DNA of 64,000 nt from contig NZ_JBQCGW010000181.1 of assembly GCF_051955275.1 (NCBI RefSeq), positions 8,430 to 72,429 of the forward strand, given 5' to 3'. The position numbers were made by a program, and so were the translations under genes. Under the pieces are notes generated by a model, which made no database searches, was not told where the DNA came from, and saw nothing but the letters and a program-made list of their open reading frames with translations. This document shows, one piece after another, positions 8,578-16,288 of this stretch. Each line of letters begins with the position of its first letter. Within the stretch, counting starts at the first letter, position 1. The stretch comes from Pseudobacter sp051955275. Its GTDB lineage: Bacteria > Bacteroidota > Bacteroidia > Chitinophagales > Chitinophagaceae.

Positions 8578-8594
8578 AAAGTAAAAAATTTGCG

Positions 8595-8602
8595 CAAAGG
8601 TA
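8595..8602 (-). promoter_or_regulatory. -7 promoter element (TACCTTTG) of the helicase gene
   Basis: TACCTTTG on the minus strand fits the Bacteroidota TAnnTTTG element. Transcription would begin near 8590, about 13 bases before the helicase ATG. A TTTA sits 21 bases upstream where a -33 TTTG is expected, so the upstream half is weak. Confidence 0.5.
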
Positions 8603-8656
8603 CTGCATACGGCGGCGATGGCCTAAATTATCCTTCCAAAGAGCTGAAAAGCAATG

Positions 8657-8863
8657 CTAGCGTAGCAAAAACCAGGTAGCAATGCCCAGGCATAAGAGCC
8701 CTGCCGTGAGATTCACCCACAGCTTGTAATTTTTCCCCAGTGACAATTCCAGTCTTTCCGACCGGGAAGCGCCCCAGAATAACCATTTGGACCTTTTGAT
8801 TGCCAGATACAGGCATACTATGCCGAACAGGCCAAAGAATATCGTATCGAAATTCCAGTTCAT
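8657..8863 (-). CDS. small two-helix membrane protein
   Basis: A 68-residue protein that I do not recognise. It has two hydrophobic segments, about residues 8-23 (IFFGLFGIVCLYLAI) and 49-67 (LWVNLTAGLLCLGIATWFLL), joined by a basic, Trp-containing loop (KRSKWLFWGASRSERLELSLGK). The start overlaps the tyrA stop by four bases (ATGA), which is good evidence that it is translated, coupled to tyrA. Both ends would lie on the same membrane side. No function can be inferred; co-expression with tyrA is the only clue, and that may simply reflect operon drift. Confidence 0.65.
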   Translation of the reverse strand: MNWNFDTIFFGLFGIVCLYLAIKRSKWLFWGASRSERLELSLGKNYKLWVNLTAGLLCLGIATWFLLR

Positions 8864-9708
8864 TTAATGATCCTCCTGATTTTGTTTGCCTGCTCAATGA
8901 GTTCCTGCAGGTACTCAAAGTTCTCCTTTTCCAGGCAGGCTTTGAACTTTCTCAGCTGGCTGATATGCTCGTTCAGCACATCCAGTACATGCTCCTTATT
9001 CTGCATAAAGATGGGCACCCACATGGCCGGGTTGCTCTTGGCCAGCCTCACGGTGCTTTCAAAACCACCACCGGCCAGTTCAAAGATGGCATCCTCTTCC
9101 CGCTCCTTCTCCAGCACCGTATTGGCCAGGGCAAAGGAGGTGATATGGGAGATATGGCTTACGTAGGCCGCGTGCATATCATGGCTGTTGGCATCCATAT
9201 AGCTCAGGCGCATGCCCAGCTGACGGTATACGTTCTCGATAATGTCCACTATAACGGGATCACTTTTCTCTTTTTCGCAGATCACGCAGGTCCTGCCGGT
9301 GAAGGCGTCCTGCACGGCCGCTTCAGGTCCGCTGTACTCGGTACCCCACATCGGATGTGTGGCAACAAAACGGTGACGCATGGGGTGGCCGGCCAGGGAC
9401 TCGCAGAGTACTGACTTGGTGGATCCTGCATCCACCACAATCTGTTTGTCCGTAACCAGATCCATGATCTGTTTCATCACCGGGATGGTGGTATCAACGG
9501 GGATGGCCACATAAATGAGGTCACTGTTGCGGACGGCATCTTCGAGGCTCATGGCTTCGTCTATCAATCCCAGCTCAAGGGCTTTGTCGGAGCTGGATTT
9601 TGTGCGGCTTACGCCGATCACTTTTTTGGTAAGGCCCAGGTTCTTCAGCGCCAGGCTGAAAGAACCGCCGATAAGGCCCACCCCTACTATGGTAACTGCA
9701 TTGAACAT
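8860..9708 (-). CDS. tyrA: prephenate dehydrogenase
   Basis: Oxidises prephenate to 4-hydroxyphenylpyruvate in tyrosine synthesis. The 282-residue protein opens with a Rossmann motif VGVGLIGGSFSLALKNLG (residues 6-23) and shows the family blocks VDAGSTKS, HPMWGTEYSGPEAA and SHDMHAAYVSHISH, the last containing substrate-binding His residues. No fused chorismate mutase or ACT domain is present; the mutase is supplied by the DAHP synthase fusion downstream. It starts one base after the aminotransferase stop. Arogenate as substrate cannot be excluded from sequence, but prephenate is usual for this arrangement. Confidence 0.95.
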   Translation of the reverse strand: MFNAVTIVGVGLIGGSFSLALKNLGLTKKVIGVSRTKSSSDKALELGLIDEAMSLEDAVRNSDLIYVAIPVDTTIPVMKQIMDLVTDKQIVVDAGSTKSVLCESLAGHPMRHRFVATHPMWGTEYSGPEAAVQDAFTGRTCVICEKEKSDPVIVDIIENVYRQLGMRLSYMDANSHDMHAAYVSHISHITSFALANTVLEKEREEDAIFELAGGGFESTVRLAKSNPAMWVPIFMQNKEHVLDVLNEHISQLRKFKACLEKENFEYLQELIEQANKIRRIIK

Positions 9709-9709
9709 G

Positions 9710-10909
9710 CTATACGGTAACTTTTGCGGTTGATAAAAAATGCTGTACGCGTTGAATGCTTTCCTTCAGTTTCTCTTCGCTGCTGCAGAGGCTAACGCGC
9801 ACGTAAGGGTTGCCGGCATTGCCGAAGATGCCTCCGGGCGTGATGAATACATTGGCATTGTACAATACTTCATCACTGAGGGCAAATCCATCTTTGTATC
9901 CTGCAGGGATCTTTGCCCATACGAACATGCCTGCCTGGCTCTCATCATACACACAATTGAGCAGGGTGAGCAGTTCAAATACTTTGGTTCTCCGGGCACG
10001 GTATACATCGTTCACCTGTTTATACCATTCTCCCGGAAGGCCCAGCGCTGTTGCGGCCGCCAGTTGCAGGGGCAGGAACATACCACTGTCCATATTGCTC
10101 TTGAAGCGCAGCACTTCGTCTATGCGATCTTTGGCGCCGCAGAGCGTGCCCACCCGCCAGCCGGCCATGTTCTGGCTCTTGCTGAGACTGTTGAGCTCCA
10201 CCACCACATCCTTTGCGCCTTCCACACTGAGCAGGCTCATGGGAGCATCGTTGAGGATGAAGCTGTATGGGTTATCGTGACAGATAAGAATATTATGTTG
10301 TTTGCCGAAAGCCACCAGTTTTTGGAAGAGGGCTTCTTCAGGCAGCTTACCGGTAGGCATCTGCGGATAGTTCACCCACATCAGTTTTACCACTCCCTCA
10401 CCCTGTTGATTAAGCGCAGTTACCTGCCGCCCCAGTTCTTCCAGGTCGGGGAACCAGTTATTGGCTTCCGTAAGCTCGTAGGGAACGGTGGTTCCGCCTG
10501 CCAGTTTCACGGCGCTGCTGTAGGTAGGATAACCGGGATTGGGGATGAGCGCCATATCGCCTGCATTCAGGTAGGTCATACAGATATGCATGATGCCCTC
10601 CTTGCTGCCGATCAGCGGCAGGATCTCCGTATCAGGATTAAGCGGCACATTGTACCATTTTGCATACCAGTCAGCCACCGCTTTTCGCAGTACGGGTGAT
10701 CCCTTGTACGACTGGTAGGCATGCACGTTAGGTTTTGCACTTTCTTCCTGCAGGGTTTTGATCACATCAGGATGTGGTGGAAGATCGGGAGATCCGATAC
10801 CGAGGTTGATGATCTGTTTGCCCTGCTGGTTGAGGCCATCGATCTCTCTCAGTTTCTGGGAGAAATAATATTCACCGATTCCTTCTAATCTTCTGGATGT
10901 AGTTATCAT
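9710..10909 (-). CDS. class I/II PLP-dependent aminotransferase (probable aromatic amino acid aminotransferase)
   Basis: The 399-residue fold type I aminotransferase has NLGIGSPDLPPHPDVI near the N-terminus, the PNPGYPTYSSAVKLAGG block, the Asn/Asp pair near ICHDNPYSF, and the Schiff-base lysine in NSLSKSQNMAGWRVG. General annotation is aspartate/LL-diaminopimelate-type aminotransferase. Its position between pheA (four-base overlap) and tyrA (one-base gap) strongly suggests that it aminates phenylpyruvate and 4-hydroxyphenylpyruvate to Phe and Tyr; this is inference from context, as substrate specificity is not readable from these motifs. Cytoplasmic. Confidence 0.9.
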   Translation of the reverse strand: MITTSRRLEGIGEYYFSQKLREIDGLNQQGKQIINLGIGSPDLPPHPDVIKTLQEESAKPNVHAYQSYKGSPVLRKAVADWYAKWYNVPLNPDTEILPLIGSKEGIMHICMTYLNAGDMALIPNPGYPTYSSAVKLAGGTTVPYELTEANNWFPDLEELGRQVTALNQQGEGVVKLMWVNYPQMPTGKLPEEALFQKLVAFGKQHNILICHDNPYSFILNDAPMSLLSVEGAKDVVVELNSLSKSQNMAGWRVGTLCGAKDRIDEVLRFKSNMDSGMFLPLQLAAATALGLPGEWYKQVNDVYRARRTKVFELLTLLNCVYDESQAGMFVWAKIPAGYKDGFALSDEVLYNANVFITPGGIFGNAGNPYVRVSLCSSEEKLKESIQRVQHFLSTAKVTV

Positions 10910-11739
10910 ACAATCGCTTTGCCTTTTTTGTAAACACCGTATACTTTGAGCTCAGTGGTAATGGGTTTGATCTGGCTGATCACTTCTTCGAACTGCTGCA
11001 TGGAATCGAATTCCATATCGGCGTGGAAGCTGTACTGCCAGTCGCTTCCCGGGATGGGGAAACTCTGCAGTTTGCTGAGGTTGATGCCGCCGTTTGCTAT
11101 GAGGGTGAGCACGCGGGCGAGGCTGCCTCTGGAGTGATCTGTATTGAAATTGACGGATGCCTTATTGGCATCTGCCACTACTTCGGCTATATCTTCCCGT
11201 TGGATGATGAGGAAACGGGTGTAATTGCTTTTCATGGTGTGGATATTGGGCGCAATCACATCCAGTTCAAAGAGATCGGCCGCCAGTTTGCTGGCGATGG
11301 CCGCAATATGCTTGCTTTTGTGCTGGTGCAGCTTTTTGGCGCTGAGTGCTGTGTCTTCGGTCTCTACCAGCTTCCAGTCGTATTTATCCAGGTATTCCAG
11401 GCATTGCTGAATGGCCATATGATGGCTGTGCACTTCGCGGATATCTTCGAGCTGCACACCGGGATTGACCAGTAACTGTTGTTTGATGGGGAGGTAGATC
11501 TCTCCTGTGATGCGGAGATTGCTTTTCTGCAGGAGGCTGTAGTTGGGAAGGATGCTGCCGGCGATGGAGTTTTCGATGGCCATCACACCGCCATCGGACT
11601 CTTTTTTGTTGCCTGCGATCTTCACTACCTCGCGGAAAGTGGCGCAGGGTATCACTTCCACATCTTTGCTGAAGTACTGCTGTGCAGCTACCTGGTGAAA
11701 ACTTCCTTCGTATCCTTGTATCGAGACTTTTGTTGACAT
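10906..11739 (-). CDS. pheA: prephenate dehydratase
   Basis: Converts prephenate to phenylpyruvate. The 277-residue protein has a periplasmic-binding-like catalytic domain (IQGYEGSFHQVAAQQYF at the start, AIENSIAGS, MKSNYTRFLII with the catalytic TRF) and a C-terminal ACT domain (GSLARVLTLIANGGINLSKL, then QSFPIPG), which in the family binds Phe for feedback inhibition. I place the start at 11739 (MSTKVSIQ); an upstream in-frame ATG at 11772 would begin inside the attenuator terminator. It is the first structural gene of the aromatic operon and is preceded by a leader peptide and terminator, so both transcription and activity appear to respond to the end product. Confidence 0.96.
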   Translation of the reverse strand: MSTKVSIQGYEGSFHQVAAQQYFSKDVEVIPCATFREVVKIAGNKKESDGGVMAIENSIAGSILPNYSLLQKSNLRITGEIYLPIKQQLLVNPGVQLEDIREVHSHHMAIQQCLEYLDKYDWKLVETEDTALSAKKLHQHKSKHIAAIASKLAADLFELDVIAPNIHTMKSNYTRFLIIQREDIAEVVADANKASVNFNTDHSRGSLARVLTLIANGGINLSKLQSFPIPGSDWQYSFHADMEFDSMQQFEEVISQIKPITTELKVYGVYKKGKAIV

Positions 11740-11761
11740 ATTGAACTGATCTGTAACGATT

Positions 11762-11797
11762 AGTAAAAACAAAAGTCCCGGCTGTAGGCCGGGACTT
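11762..11797 (-). terminator. intrinsic terminator in the pheA leader (attenuator)
   Basis: On the minus strand a perfect 10-bp stem (AAGTCCCGGC / GCCGGGACTT, plus positions 11773-11782 and 11788-11797) with a five-base loop is followed at once by TTGTTTTTACTA. It lies between the leader peptide and the pheA start, so termination here would abort the operon transcript. Confidence 0.88.
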
Positions 11798-11851
11798 CTT
11801 ATGTTGATTTTTTTATCTCTTAGTTTGTTTTCAACAAAAGCATTCCCGGCC
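11787..11851 (-). promoter_or_regulatory. antiterminator pairing of the pheA leader
   Basis: The leader contains GGCCGGGA (plus 11844-11851), which is perfectly complementary to TCCCGGCC of the terminator's 5' arm (plus 11787-11794). The two pairings exclude each other. The GGCCGGGA segment lies inside the leader reading frame just after the aromatic codon run, where a stalled ribosome would leave it free. Confidence 0.82.
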
Positions 11852-11909
11852 TCGTACTAAAATAGTAAAAGCTAAAATAAAAGAAACCGTATGCCTTGTT
11901 GATGTTCAT
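11820..11909 (-). CDS. Phe/Tyr-rich leader peptide of the pheA operon
   Basis: A 29-codon reading frame from ATG (11909) to TAA (11820). Residues 7-17 read YGFFYFSFYYF: five Phe and four Tyr in eleven positions. This is the composition expected of an attenuator leader that measures charged tRNA-Phe and tRNA-Tyr. It precedes a perfect intrinsic terminator and contains the competing antiterminator strand, and the downstream operon makes exactly Phe and Tyr. By the classical model, scarcity stalls the ribosome in the aromatic run and lets the antiterminator form; plenty lets translation proceed to the stop codon, covering GGCCGGGA and letting the terminator form. Too short for usual gene finders. 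Confidence 0.88.
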   Translation of the reverse strand: MNINKAYGFFYFSFYYFSTRPGMLLLKTN

Positions 11910-11914
11910 TGAAT

Positions 11915-11944
11915 CAAAAGTAGTCACAAAAGCTGAAACGCAAA
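11915..11944 (-). promoter_or_regulatory. promoter of the pheA leader and operon
   Basis: Minus-strand TACTTTTG (11915-11922) matches the TAnnTTTG -7 element and TTTG (11941-11944) lies 18 bases upstream as the -33 element. Only five bases separate the -7 element from the leader ATG, so the leader message would have almost no 5' untranslated region. Confidence 0.6.
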
Positions 11945-11980
11945 ATAATTTTTTGAGAATCTGTAAAATTAATGGAAAAC

Positions 11981-12040
11981 GAATGTTAGTTGGAGAATGC
12001 GAATGTTAGTTGGAGAGTGCGAATATTTGTCGGAGTGTGC
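11981..12040. repeat. 20-bp tandem repeat, three units
   Basis: Three adjacent 20-bp units: GAATGTTAGTTGGAGAATGC, then a copy with one change, then a more diverged copy. The array runs straight into the REP-like palindrome that follows. It stands upstream of the pheA leader promoter and downstream of the 12150-12713 gene. Confidence 0.85.
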
Positions 12041-12120
12041 CCGGTCGCTCTCGTCCCCGCGAGTGACTTATATTCTGTCGCCTCCGGCGACACGGTGTTC
12101 GCCAGAGGCGAGCTACTGGG
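12040..12120. repeat. REP/REPIN-like repeat, copy A
   Basis: Contains the family's first palindrome (CGCTCTCG / CGCGAGTG around TCCC) and second palindrome (CGCCTCCGGCGA ... TCGCCAGAGGCG around CACGGTGT), ending in AGCTACTGG. It lies 30 bases beyond the 3' end of the gene at 12150-12713. Related copies are at 35657, 45895 and 59248. Confidence 0.85.
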
Positions 12121-12149
12121 CACACCATATTATTGCTGCAACAAATTCC

Positions 12150-12713
12150 TTATTCAAGGCGCTTCTGCATCTGTTCATCAATTTTTTTGAAGAGGTGGAA
12201 TGGCTTGTAAGTTCGCCAGTTGTTCAGTTCCATCAGTTCAAAGTAGCGGTGTAGTTTGGCGCGTTTGAAATCATACTGCGTTTGTTCGGGCATGTTAAGG
12301 ATCACTACCCAGCCGTTCTCATCGGTCACTTCATCGAACCATTCTTCATAGTATTCTTTATCCGAGCTGTGGAAATTGAGTACGTTCTCTGCAATGAGGA
12401 TGAACTTATTGATTCCTTCGTAAATAAAGGGGTCGGCCACTTCGCGTTTGAGCTCCATGATATCGTTCTCGATCGCATCGTTCCATTCTCCTATCAGCTC
12501 AATCACGGCATAATGTTCTTCATAATCCGCGATCAGTACTTTGAGGTACATGGTGCGGCTGCCGAAATCATCCCATTGGGGATGGATATAATAATTGTAA
12601 ATGGTTTGAGTGAATTCAAACTCGCTGTATACGCGCCCGTAGAACGGAGACCGTTCATCCTGCTCACTTGTATAGATGTGACGCCAATTGTAAAATGGTT
12701 CTATATCATGCAT
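12150..12713 (-). CDS. conserved hypothetical protein, 187 aa
   Basis: I do not recognise this protein. It is soluble, without a signal peptide, acidic in the middle and rich in aromatic residues (MHDIEPFYNWRHIYTSEQDE at the start; LHRYFELMELNNWRTYKPFH near the end). The terminal lysine/arginine-rich tail ends in KKIDEQMQKRLE. A strong compositional skew to W, Y, F and E and a full-length frame with typical local codon use support a real gene. It stands alone between murQ and the pheA leader; a REP-like repeat follows its stop. No catalytic motif was noticed. Confidence 0.7.
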   Translation of the reverse strand: MHDIEPFYNWRHIYTSEQDERSPFYGRVYSEFEFTQTIYNYYIHPQWDDFGSRTMYLKVLIADYEEHYAVIELIGEWNDAIENDIMELKREVADPFIYEGINKFILIAENVLNFHSSDKEYYEEWFDEVTDENGWVVILNMPEQTQYDFKRAKLHRYFELMELNNWRTYKPFHLFKKIDEQMQKRLE

Positions 12714-12773
12714 AACTATTTACAATTTACGTTCAACGGGTGGCCCTTTCCAAATATTTTTTTGTGAAAATAA

Positions 12774-13589
12774 TCAGAGGGAATCCACTGCGGCTTTCAC
12801 GCTGCCGTATTTCAACAGCAATTGTTTTGCCTTCTCGTAATCAGTGATGCCTGATTTTTCCATCAGCATTTTAGTGCCGCGGTCAACCAGTTTTGCGTTG
12901 GTAAGCTGCATGTTAACCATCTTATTATCTTCTACCCGTCCTATCTGTATCATCACGGAAGTGGAGATCATATTCAACACCAGCTTTTGTGCAGTGCCGC
13001 TTTTCATACGCGTGCTGCCTGTTACAAATTCCGGACCTACCACTACTTCAATGGGGAATTCCGCAGCGGCGGCAAGCGGGGTACCCTGGTTATTGGTGAT
13101 GCAACCGGTAACGATTCCACGCTGACGGGCTTCCTTTATAGCGCCGATCACATAGGGTGTAGTGCCGCTGGCAGCGATGCCCACCACTACGTCATTGTCG
13201 TTTATCTGATGCTTTTCAAGATCCAGCCAACCCTGCTCCCAGCTGTCTTCCGCATGCTCGATGGGCTTCTGGATGGCCTCCTGGCCGCCGGCAATGATGC
13301 CGATCACCAATCCTTGGGGAAGACCGTAAGTAGGCGGTATCTCACTGGCATCCAGCACACCCAGGCGGCCGCTGGTGCCTGCCCCGATATAAAAAAGCCG
13401 GCCTCCGGCCAGCATTTTATCGCTGATAATAGTAACAAGCTGTTCTATCTGGGGGATGGCCTTTGCCACCACCAGGGGCACCTGCTGATCTTCAGCATTG
13501 ATATTGGTGAGCAACTCACGGATGCTCATCTTCTCCAGGTGCCTGTAGGAGCTGGCTTGCTCCGTGACCTTATTGAAAGCCGCTGACAT
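12774..13589 (-). CDS. murQ: N-acetylmuramic acid 6-phosphate etherase
   Basis: Cleaves the lactyl ether of MurNAc 6-phosphate to give GlcNAc 6-phosphate and D-lactate in peptidoglycan recycling. The 271-residue SIS-fold protein shows GAGTSGRLGVLDASEIPPTYG (phosphosugar binding), GIAASGTTPYVIGAIKEA and the typical block GPEFVTGSTRMKSGTAQKL, broken here for length. It is a little shorter than the common 300 residues at the C-terminus, which is usual for Bacteroidota forms. The gene follows a BadF-type sugar kinase by 44 bases on the same strand; the kinase would supply the phosphorylated substrate. Confidence 0.95.
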   Translation of the reverse strand: MSAAFNKVTEQASSYRHLEKMSIRELLTNINAEDQQVPLVVAKAIPQIEQLVTIISDKMLAGGRLFYIGAGTSGRLGVLDASEIPPTYGLPQGLVIGIIAGGQEAIQKPIEHAEDSWEQGWLDLEKHQINDNDVVVGIAASGTTPYVIGAIKEARQRGIVTGCITNNQGTPLAAAAEFPIEVVVGPEFVTGSTRMKSGTAQKLVLNMISTSVMIQIGRVEDNKMVNMQLTNAKLVDRGTKMLMEKSGITDYEKAKQLLLKYGSVKAAVDSL

Positions 13590-13633
13590 GATTCAAGATT
13601 TCTTTATTAAGAACGGGGCCGGCGGGGTAAAAA

Positions 13634-14488
13634 TTATCCGATATGATATTTGATCAGACCTCCCATCGGGGTTTTCAACACCTTGCCGAGCTCGAATTCG
13701 TAAGCATGACAAAGGTCGGCCAAAACCTCCTTGAAAGCAAAACCCACACTGCCTACAAAGTGGATCGGCATTTTCCAGCTTTCATTCAGTTTGCAGAGAT
13801 GGGTAAAAAAGAAATCGTTCAGACCGTCTTCGATGATATTCTCGATCATGTAGTGTTCCCGGTTCTCAGACAAAAAGAGTGCGAAAGAAGCCAGGTACCT
13901 GTTGGGGAAAGGCTTCTTGTATACATTATCGAGTATTTCGGAGGCGGAAGTATTATATTTCTGATCGAAGCGGTAACGGAGCTCTTCATCGAATGTGCCG
14001 TACAGGTAGTACTGGATCACTTTCTTGCCCAGGTAGGCGCCGCTGCCTTCGTCACCCAGGGCATAACCCAGTCCCGGGCTTATTTTCACGATGCTTTTTC
14101 CGTTGTAGTAGCAGGTATTGCTGCCGGTTCCCAGGATACAGGCTATGCCTTTCTCATCCCCGCAGGAGGCACGGGCAATGCCCATCAGGTCATGTGTTAC
14201 CTCAATCGGCTTCACCCCCTTGAAAACGCGGCCGAGGGCTGTTTTTACACTCTTCACATTGGCAGGGTTGCTGCATCCGGTGCCATAATAGTAGATGGCC
14301 GTAATGGATTCCAGGTCGGCCTTTTTCAGGCCAGGCAATAATTCTTTCCTGATCACCTCTTCAATCTGATCGGTATTCAGGAAATAAGGGCTGATACCCT
14401 GTGTAAATACCGTTTTGGTCTTTTTGCCTTTGCCAGCCAGCGCCCATTCCGCCTTTGTTGATCCACTATCTGCTATCAGTATTGCCAT
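13634..14488 (-). CDS. BadF/BadG-type N-acetyl sugar kinase (GlcNAc or MurNAc kinase)
   Basis: A 284-residue ASKHA-fold kinase: phosphate-1 motif ADSGSTKAEWAL near the N-terminus, the phosphate-2 region CILGTGSNTCYYNG and GLGYALGDEGSGAYLGK. Related enzymes phosphorylate GlcNAc or both MurNAc and GlcNAc (MurK). Lying directly upstream of murQ on the same strand, it most plausibly phosphorylates MurNAc and GlcNAc released from cell-wall turnover; anhydro-MurNAc kinase (AnmK) is a different family. No transporter or permease is adjacent. Cytoplasmic, no signal peptide. Confidence 0.87.
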   Translation of the reverse strand: MAILIADSGSTKAEWALAGKGKKTKTVFTQGISPYFLNTDQIEEVIRKELLPGLKKADLESITAIYYYGTGCSNPANVKSVKTALGRVFKGVKPIEVTHDLMGIARASCGDEKGIACILGTGSNTCYYNGKSIVKISPGLGYALGDEGSGAYLGKKVIQYYLYGTFDEELRYRFDQKYNTSASEILDNVYKKPFPNRYLASFALFLSENREHYMIENIIEDGLNDFFFTHLCKLNESWKMPIHFVGSVGFAFKEVLADLCHAYEFELGKVLKTPMGGLIKYHIG

Positions 14489-14629
14489 AAAACTTCATTT
14501 AAATCATTAGCCCGGAGATAACACTCCTACTATTTAACAACCGTTCAACGAAGGTAAAGCGTGGAATTGAGAATTAATTATGAACTTCGCCCCGAAATTT
14601 GAGAAATTTAATATTTAAGTGACCCTTGC

Positions 14630-16216
14630 ATGAAGAAATTACAGGTATGGCTTCCACTGCTCTTTTCGATCGTTCTGATCATTGGGATGTGGATCGGATC
14701 CGGACTCAGGAAGAATATCCCATTTTCCCGCGGCCTCTTTGACACCGCCCGGCCCTCCACCCTCCAGGAAGTGATGGACCTTATCAATCTGCGTTATGTT
14801 GATTCAGTGAACCAGGACTCCCTCAGCGATGATGCCGTTCAGGCCATGCTGGGCCACCTGGACCCCCACTCTATCTATATCCCTGCCAACCGGCTCGCCG
14901 AAGTGAATGAAGACCTCCAGGGTAATTTTGAAGGCATCGGCGTGGAATATTTTATCCTCAACGATACCGTATACGCCAGCAATGTACTGCCCGGCGGCCC
15001 CAGTGACCAGGCTGGCATCAAAACAGGGGATCAGTTCCTGAAAGTGGGCGACTCAAGCGTTACCGGAAGCGGTATCAATGGCGACAGGATCCGCAAGCTG
15101 CTCCGCGGCCCTTCCAAATCAAAAGTGGATGTGCTGCTCCTGCGCAACGGCAAACAACTGAAACTCACCGTTACCCGCGGTATGATCCCGCTCTATTCCG
15201 TAGATGCGGCTTATATGATCGATGACTCTACCGGTTATATCCACGTGAACAAATTCTCCGGCACCACTTACGAAGAATTCATGGCTGCCATGGAAAACCT
15301 CCAGTCGAAAGGCCTGAAAAAACTCATGCTCGATCTGCGCGACAATGGCGGCGGTATCCTCGGTGAAGCCATCGATATGGCCGATGAATTCCTCGACGAT
15401 AATAAACTCATCGTATACACACAGGGCTCGCATTCCAAAAAAACGGAATACCACTGCAAACGCCCGGGCCTCTTTGAAAAAGGCACACTGGTAGTGCTGG
15501 TGGATGAGAACTCCGCTTCCGCCAGTGAAGTCCTGGCTGGTGCTTTACAGGACTGGGACCGTGCCACTATCGTGGGTCGCCGCACCTTCGGCAAAGGTCT
15601 TGTACAGGAACAATATCAGCTGAACAACGGATCAGCCCTGCGTTTGACCGTTGCCCGCTACTATACCCCACTCGGCCGAAATATCCAGAAACCTTACGAT
15701 CATGGAAGAAGTGCTTACCGCGAAGAGCTGGAAGACCGTTTCAACAATGGTGAAATGATCCATGGAGATTCTGCCACCACACATACAGGACCAGCCTATA
15801 AAACCAGGAAAGGAAGGATCGTATACGGCGGCGGTGGCATCACCCCCGATGTATTTGTACCCATCGATACCACAGCCCTTTCCAAAGAGTTTTACAACCT
15901 GTTCAAAACACCAACATTCAGCCGCTTTATCTTCACTTACTTCATTGAGCATAAAGACTTCTTCAGCAAATTCAAAACACCTGCCGAATATGCCAAAGGA
16001 TTCAATCCTGCAGACGGCGCTTATGCAAGCCTGGTAGATTATGCCGCCAAAGCCGGCATCAATCTTCAGAACCTCCCGGCCAGGGATAAGGAAGATCTGC
16101 AGCAGCGGATCAAGACCTGGATGGCCCGCCAGATCTGGAGAATGGAGGGGTATTACGAAGTGAACAACCTGTACGACAAGGAAGTAAAGAAAGGCACCGA
16201 AGTCCTGAATAAATAA
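14630..16216 (+). CDS. S41 family C-terminal processing peptidase (CtpA-like)
   Basis: The 528-residue protein begins with a membrane anchor or signal (VWLPLLFSIVLIIGMWIG), then an S41 N-terminal region (YVDSVNQDSLSDDAVQAMLGHLDPHS), a PDZ domain at about residues 95-180 (GIGVEYFILNDTVYASNVLPG) and the catalytic core with NSASASEVLAGAL (nucleophilic Ser near residue 297) and the general-base Lys in RRTFGKGLVQ. Such proteases trim periplasmic or secreted proteins at their C-termini. The C-terminal 130 residues after the core look Bacteroidota-specific. The gene is divergent from the sugar kinase and followed by a strong terminator. Confidence 0.93.
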   Translation: MKKLQVWLPLLFSIVLIIGMWIGSGLRKNIPFSRGLFDTARPSTLQEVMDLINLRYVDSVNQDSLSDDAVQAMLGHLDPHSIYIPANRLAEVNEDLQGNFEGIGVEYFILNDTVYASNVLPGGPSDQAGIKTGDQFLKVGDSSVTGSGINGDRIRKLLRGPSKSKVDVLLLRNGKQLKLTVTRGMIPLYSVDAAYMIDDSTGYIHVNKFSGTTYEEFMAAMENLQSKGLKKLMLDLRDNGGGILGEAIDMADEFLDDNKLIVYTQGSHSKKTEYHCKRPGLFEKGTLVVLVDENSASASEVLAGALQDWDRATIVGRRTFGKGLVQEQYQLNNGSALRLTVARYYTPLGRNIQKPYDHGRSAYREELEDRFNNGEMIHGDSATTHTGPAYKTRKGRIVYGGGGITPDVFVPIDTTALSKEFYNLFKTPTFSRFIFTYFIEHKDFFSKFKTPAEYAKGFNPADGAYASLVDYAAKAGINLQNLPARDKEDLQQRIKTWMARQIWRMEGYYEVNNLYDKEVKKGTEVLNK

Positions 16217-16230
16217 ACGAACTGATAACA

Positions 16231-16275
16231 AAGAAACTATACAGGGAACTACCCGTTTCTTGTATAGTTTCTTTT
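16231..16275 (+). terminator. intrinsic terminator after the S41 protease gene
   Basis: Arms AAGAAACTATACA (16231-16243) and TGTATAGTTTCTT (16261-16273) pair perfectly over 13 bases, with a small GGG/CCC inner pairing, and run into TTTTATTTTG. Confidence 0.85.
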
Positions 16276-16288
16276 ATTTTGTATTACT

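Noticed and set aside
9740..10699. 319-codon plus-strand frame over the aminotransferase
   Set aside because: Antisense to a well-supported PLP enzyme; no motif of its own.
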